64,000 bases of DNA from Glandiceps talaboti (Eukaryota > Hemichordata > Enteropneusta > Spengelidae): assembly GCF_964340395.1 (NCBI RefSeq), contig NC_135569.1, positions 7,232,540-7,296,539 of the forward strand. Direction: 5' to 3'. The position numbers and the translations under genes were made by a program. Shown in pieces: positions 43,144 through 64,000 of this stretch (position 1 is its first letter; each line of letters opens with the position of its first letter). The notes beneath the pieces are model-generated. The model ran no database searches. It worked only from the letters and a program-made list of their open reading frames with translations, and was not told the origin of the DNA.

Positions 43144-43753
43144 GAGAACAAACCAGATATTAGTCCACATCAACACAAATTTAATCGAATAACACTTTTA
43201 ATGTCGTTCTTCGCGTATATATCATTTTCCCGTTGTAAAGTAAAGTCGAGCGACACATCTCGTGATTAACAAGCAATTTATCCAAGCCAAGGTGGAAAGC
43301 TGCAGGGTATTTATAACGAGTATTTGCAAGTTGAAAAGGAAACGTCAGATGATAACTATGGTGTAATGTCATAACATTAAATAGCGTAGGTGCTTAGAAA
43401 TCTCAATAAAAAGAGTTTATTCATGACGATCTCACCGAAAAGGAAGCATTGGGCTCACCTGCTCGTTACTCTGGGATCTCAAAATCCAGAGCGAATCTTC
43501 AAATAAAATAAACGGTTCTCATTATACTTGCCCTCGCTAATGGCCAATTCGAAGCTTGATTTTTACAGTCTGTTGACACAGGTGAATTTTTACGTCGTAT
43601 TTATAACCACGCTTCGTTATCTTTAATGATGACATTAAATCGGAAAGCAATAAAGAAGACTGGCGGTAAAAAATCTGACGACTATGGTAAATGTCCTTTG
43701 ATGACAACGTAAGTGTTGTATGCTGGCGACTACGTGACAACAATGTCGTCAAC

Positions 43754-43972
43754 TTAGACAATTTTAAATGCCTGTGATTCAGTCCCAGGTTCTCGCATTA
43801 GTGCTATCTCATCGAATAAGTTCCTTGTTATGTTCTCAGTGAATCCATAAGGATCGGATAAGTAAAATACGGATAGGACAGGGCCATTCTTTTGTTCAGG
43901 AGCAATATCTAAAGCGTCCATGTACCTCGCCCAGACAATATTTCTCACCCACATTTTAACCTTATTCGACAT
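43754..43972 (-). CDS. Small unidentified protein, 72 residues
   Basis: A frame from ATG at 43972 to a stop at 43754 (MSNKVKMWVRNIVWARYMD ... ESQAFKIV) has balanced, globular-looking composition (VLSVFYLSDPYGF, FDEIALMREPG), no repeats and no membrane segment. An in-frame stop lies six bases upstream of the ATG, so it is either a small single-exon gene or, using the AG two bases after that stop, the last exon of a gene whose other exons I did not find. No family recognised. Confidence 0.35.
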   Translation of the reverse strand: MSNKVKMWVRNIVWARYMDALDIAPEQKNGPVLSVFYLSDPYGFTENITRNLFDEIALMREPGTESQAFKIV

Positions 43973-44279
43973 AGGCCTTTAAAGCGAAAATATTTATTTG
44001 ATAAAAATTACGTTCTTAAACAAGCTAAAGTTCAGTTTACTACAAACTCAACCTCCAGTATGAAAGTAAGTTGAGTGAGGACATGATATATATTGCTGCT
44101 CCAACAGGGATGTTTGTGCGCACTGGAAGCAAAGTGACACACCGATGGATAACATAACCATGGGAAGGCAGCACAAACTCGACTCCCATATTTATATGAC
44201 GAGAGATTTAAATCTACTTTGAAATGTTTTTGCAATAAATCGCTTGCCTCATTAGTTTGCCAAAATTTTTAGAGCACAT

Positions 44280-45300
44280 TTTAAGAATTGCTGTTTAGAT
44301 GTAGTACTACTTTTTCTTGTGTATTTTCCATGGATAGCTTTATACATACTAAAGGATATAGGTAGTAGATAATTACTTATTTTAATTTCTATACCTATCT
44401 GGAGTGCAGACCGAAAATAACGACACAGTTACCATGGCAACATACTGTAAAGTGCGTTATAGATCGCCTTAAGCTTGGAAGTTCTCGGTCCAATCACGTC
44501 ATGTATTTGGAAAAGTTTGAGTGTATGTTTTCCATGTGGCAAGATATATATCGAAAACCAAAGTCACGACTTATACTTAAAGCCCCGTCATTCAGTCACG
44601 AAACAGTTGCAGTCAATAAGAATGGTGTTACAGTCGCATGAGCTTAAGATTTGATAACTGTACTTTTATGTCTATTTTGTATGCCGACTTCACTTTACCA
44701 GAGTCTTCGCGCTAGTCTTCTACCTGCACCAACCTCTAATAATAACTATGTTAGGCACCAAGTGAATAGTCATGGTAATGCTACATCATATCAATTTATG
44801 GTGAGAATAACACATTCTTAAGTCTTCATAGTTCGAATCGTGCAATCTCCTATAGTTGTCATTCGATGTATATAAGTTAGTTATAAGCCCAGGGTATGCA
44901 GTCGTTAGTCATGAGTGATAAAAACACCACTCTAATCTTTAAGATGTAGCCGGCACGTTGTTCTTCTGTTGTTTAGAGCTTGAGGTAAAGCATTTCACTG
45001 TCTTCACTCATCCAGCATAACTATCATCGTTAAAGAAAACTGCACACATTTAGTGAAATCATTACCCATCGTTTGACGGATGTTGATGATTCGGAATTGT
45101 TGCGCAGCTCATCTCGACGCATTTAATAGCTCACCAATTCCTTTTTTCTGAACGACGCTTGTTGTGTGGGAGACGATGTTCAATGCGAGGGTCTTCCGTC
45201 AGTGACGTCATACGTGGACAAACGAGGCTTCTTCAAGGAAGCGATTTAGAAGGACACGCTCTGAGCTCATGCTCAGAAGTTCAGACGTTCTAACTCTTCT
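44280..45300. other. Upstream flank of the neprilysin-like gene
   Basis: No protein-like frame. It presumably includes the promoter and 5' UTR of the gene starting at 45306; no clear TATA box was picked out. Confidence 0.4.
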
Positions 45301-45305
45301 TACAG

Positions 45306-63259
<17,954 letters not shown>

Positions 63260-63804
63260 GTAATTTTTACTTCTCATCTTTTCTGGATTCTTCTGAGACG
63301 AGGATGTATCATGACCCATGCATATGAATAGTTTCTGGACTGACACAGATTATGTGGACGTGTTTAGAATACGAATTACATTGCAGGTCAGGTAATTGTT
63401 TTAAAGCCAGACTAGGTGCATTCGGAATGCTTTTAAAGCTGTTTTGTAAGATATAATGGCTTCATTGTAATATCATACACCCTGAACAGTATTGAGTCAC
63501 CTGAGAGTAAACATATACTTGTGTAGCTGTACGCATCAATTGGTACAAGATATCAGTTTTACCGACCGACCCCAAAACTCAGCAATCATGATTTCAACTT
63601 ATTACAGCAATAAACCCCTTATGCATAATTAGACTTCTATCCATGTAACTGACATTCACAAAATCGAACTATTGGTATTGTAAGAATTTATAGTGAATAT
63701 ATTGCAGGTTGTCTCATCCATATTGTGCACAGGTTTGTCTTTCCATGCGTGTAAATTGTCTGTCAGCACTATGCTATAAAGCGGCAGAAGCCGTGTATCA
63801 AGTG

Positions 63805-63921
<117 letters not shown>

Positions 63922-64000
63922 ATGTGTGTGGTGGTATCTTTTATTAACACGTGACGGCGATGACAGGTGTCCGTTCAAATAGAAGTGAGAACGGCAGTCG

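Noticed and set aside
42897-43192. Cys/Arg/Val-rich frames on both strands
   Set aside because: Products of the alternating GT/GC tract.

Overview
The window reads as nuclear genomic DNA of an invertebrate animal. The genes are split into many short exons with GT-AG introns. The proteins look like those of vertebrates and marine deuterostome or spiralian invertebrates. The space between and inside genes is AT-rich and full of microsatellites and small inverted-repeat transposons. I cannot fix the species; a hemichordate, amphioxus or lophotrochozoan would all fit. There is no operon structure, plasmid, phage or CRISPR.

Five host genes can be assembled with splice sites and matching intron phases: (1) a minus-strand PARP12/ZC3HAV1-like gene (575-7855; five CCCH zinc fingers, two WWE domains, PARP catalytic domain, 839 residues); (2) minus-strand DDOST, the 48 kDa subunit of oligosaccharyltransferase (20220-27673; 11 exons, 437 residues); (3) a short membrane-anchored TTC17-like TPR protein (28178-30987, plus), divergent from DDOST across about 0.5 kb; (4) the mitochondrial carrier SLC25A35 (35159-37590, plus; 3 exons, 304 residues); (5) an M13 neprilysin-like zinc metallopeptidase (45306-63259, plus; 20 exons, 750 residues) whose last exon(s) lie beyond the window.

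Between genes 1 and 2 lies a rearranged, broken partial copy of the PARP gene. Its zinc-finger exon sits on the plus strand (15860-18775) and its 5' end and promoter region sit head-to-head on the minus strand (18784-19308). The plus-strand piece is split by a 2185 bp hAT-like element (16335-18519) with 20 bp terminal inverted repeats and a perfect 8 bp target duplication.

The rest is mostly repeats: at least ten inverted-repeat (MITE or foldback) families, several with two or more copies here; tandem minisatellites in DDOST and SLC25A35 flanks; a possible Penelope-like retroelement remnant near 11.4-12.5 kb; poly-G arrays near 13.2-14 kb; and three (TA)n tracts of about 100 bp in or near the neprilysin-like gene. 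The genes do not form an obvious pathway. PARP12-type proteins act in antiviral defence, DDOST in N-glycosylation, and the peptidase at the cell surface.
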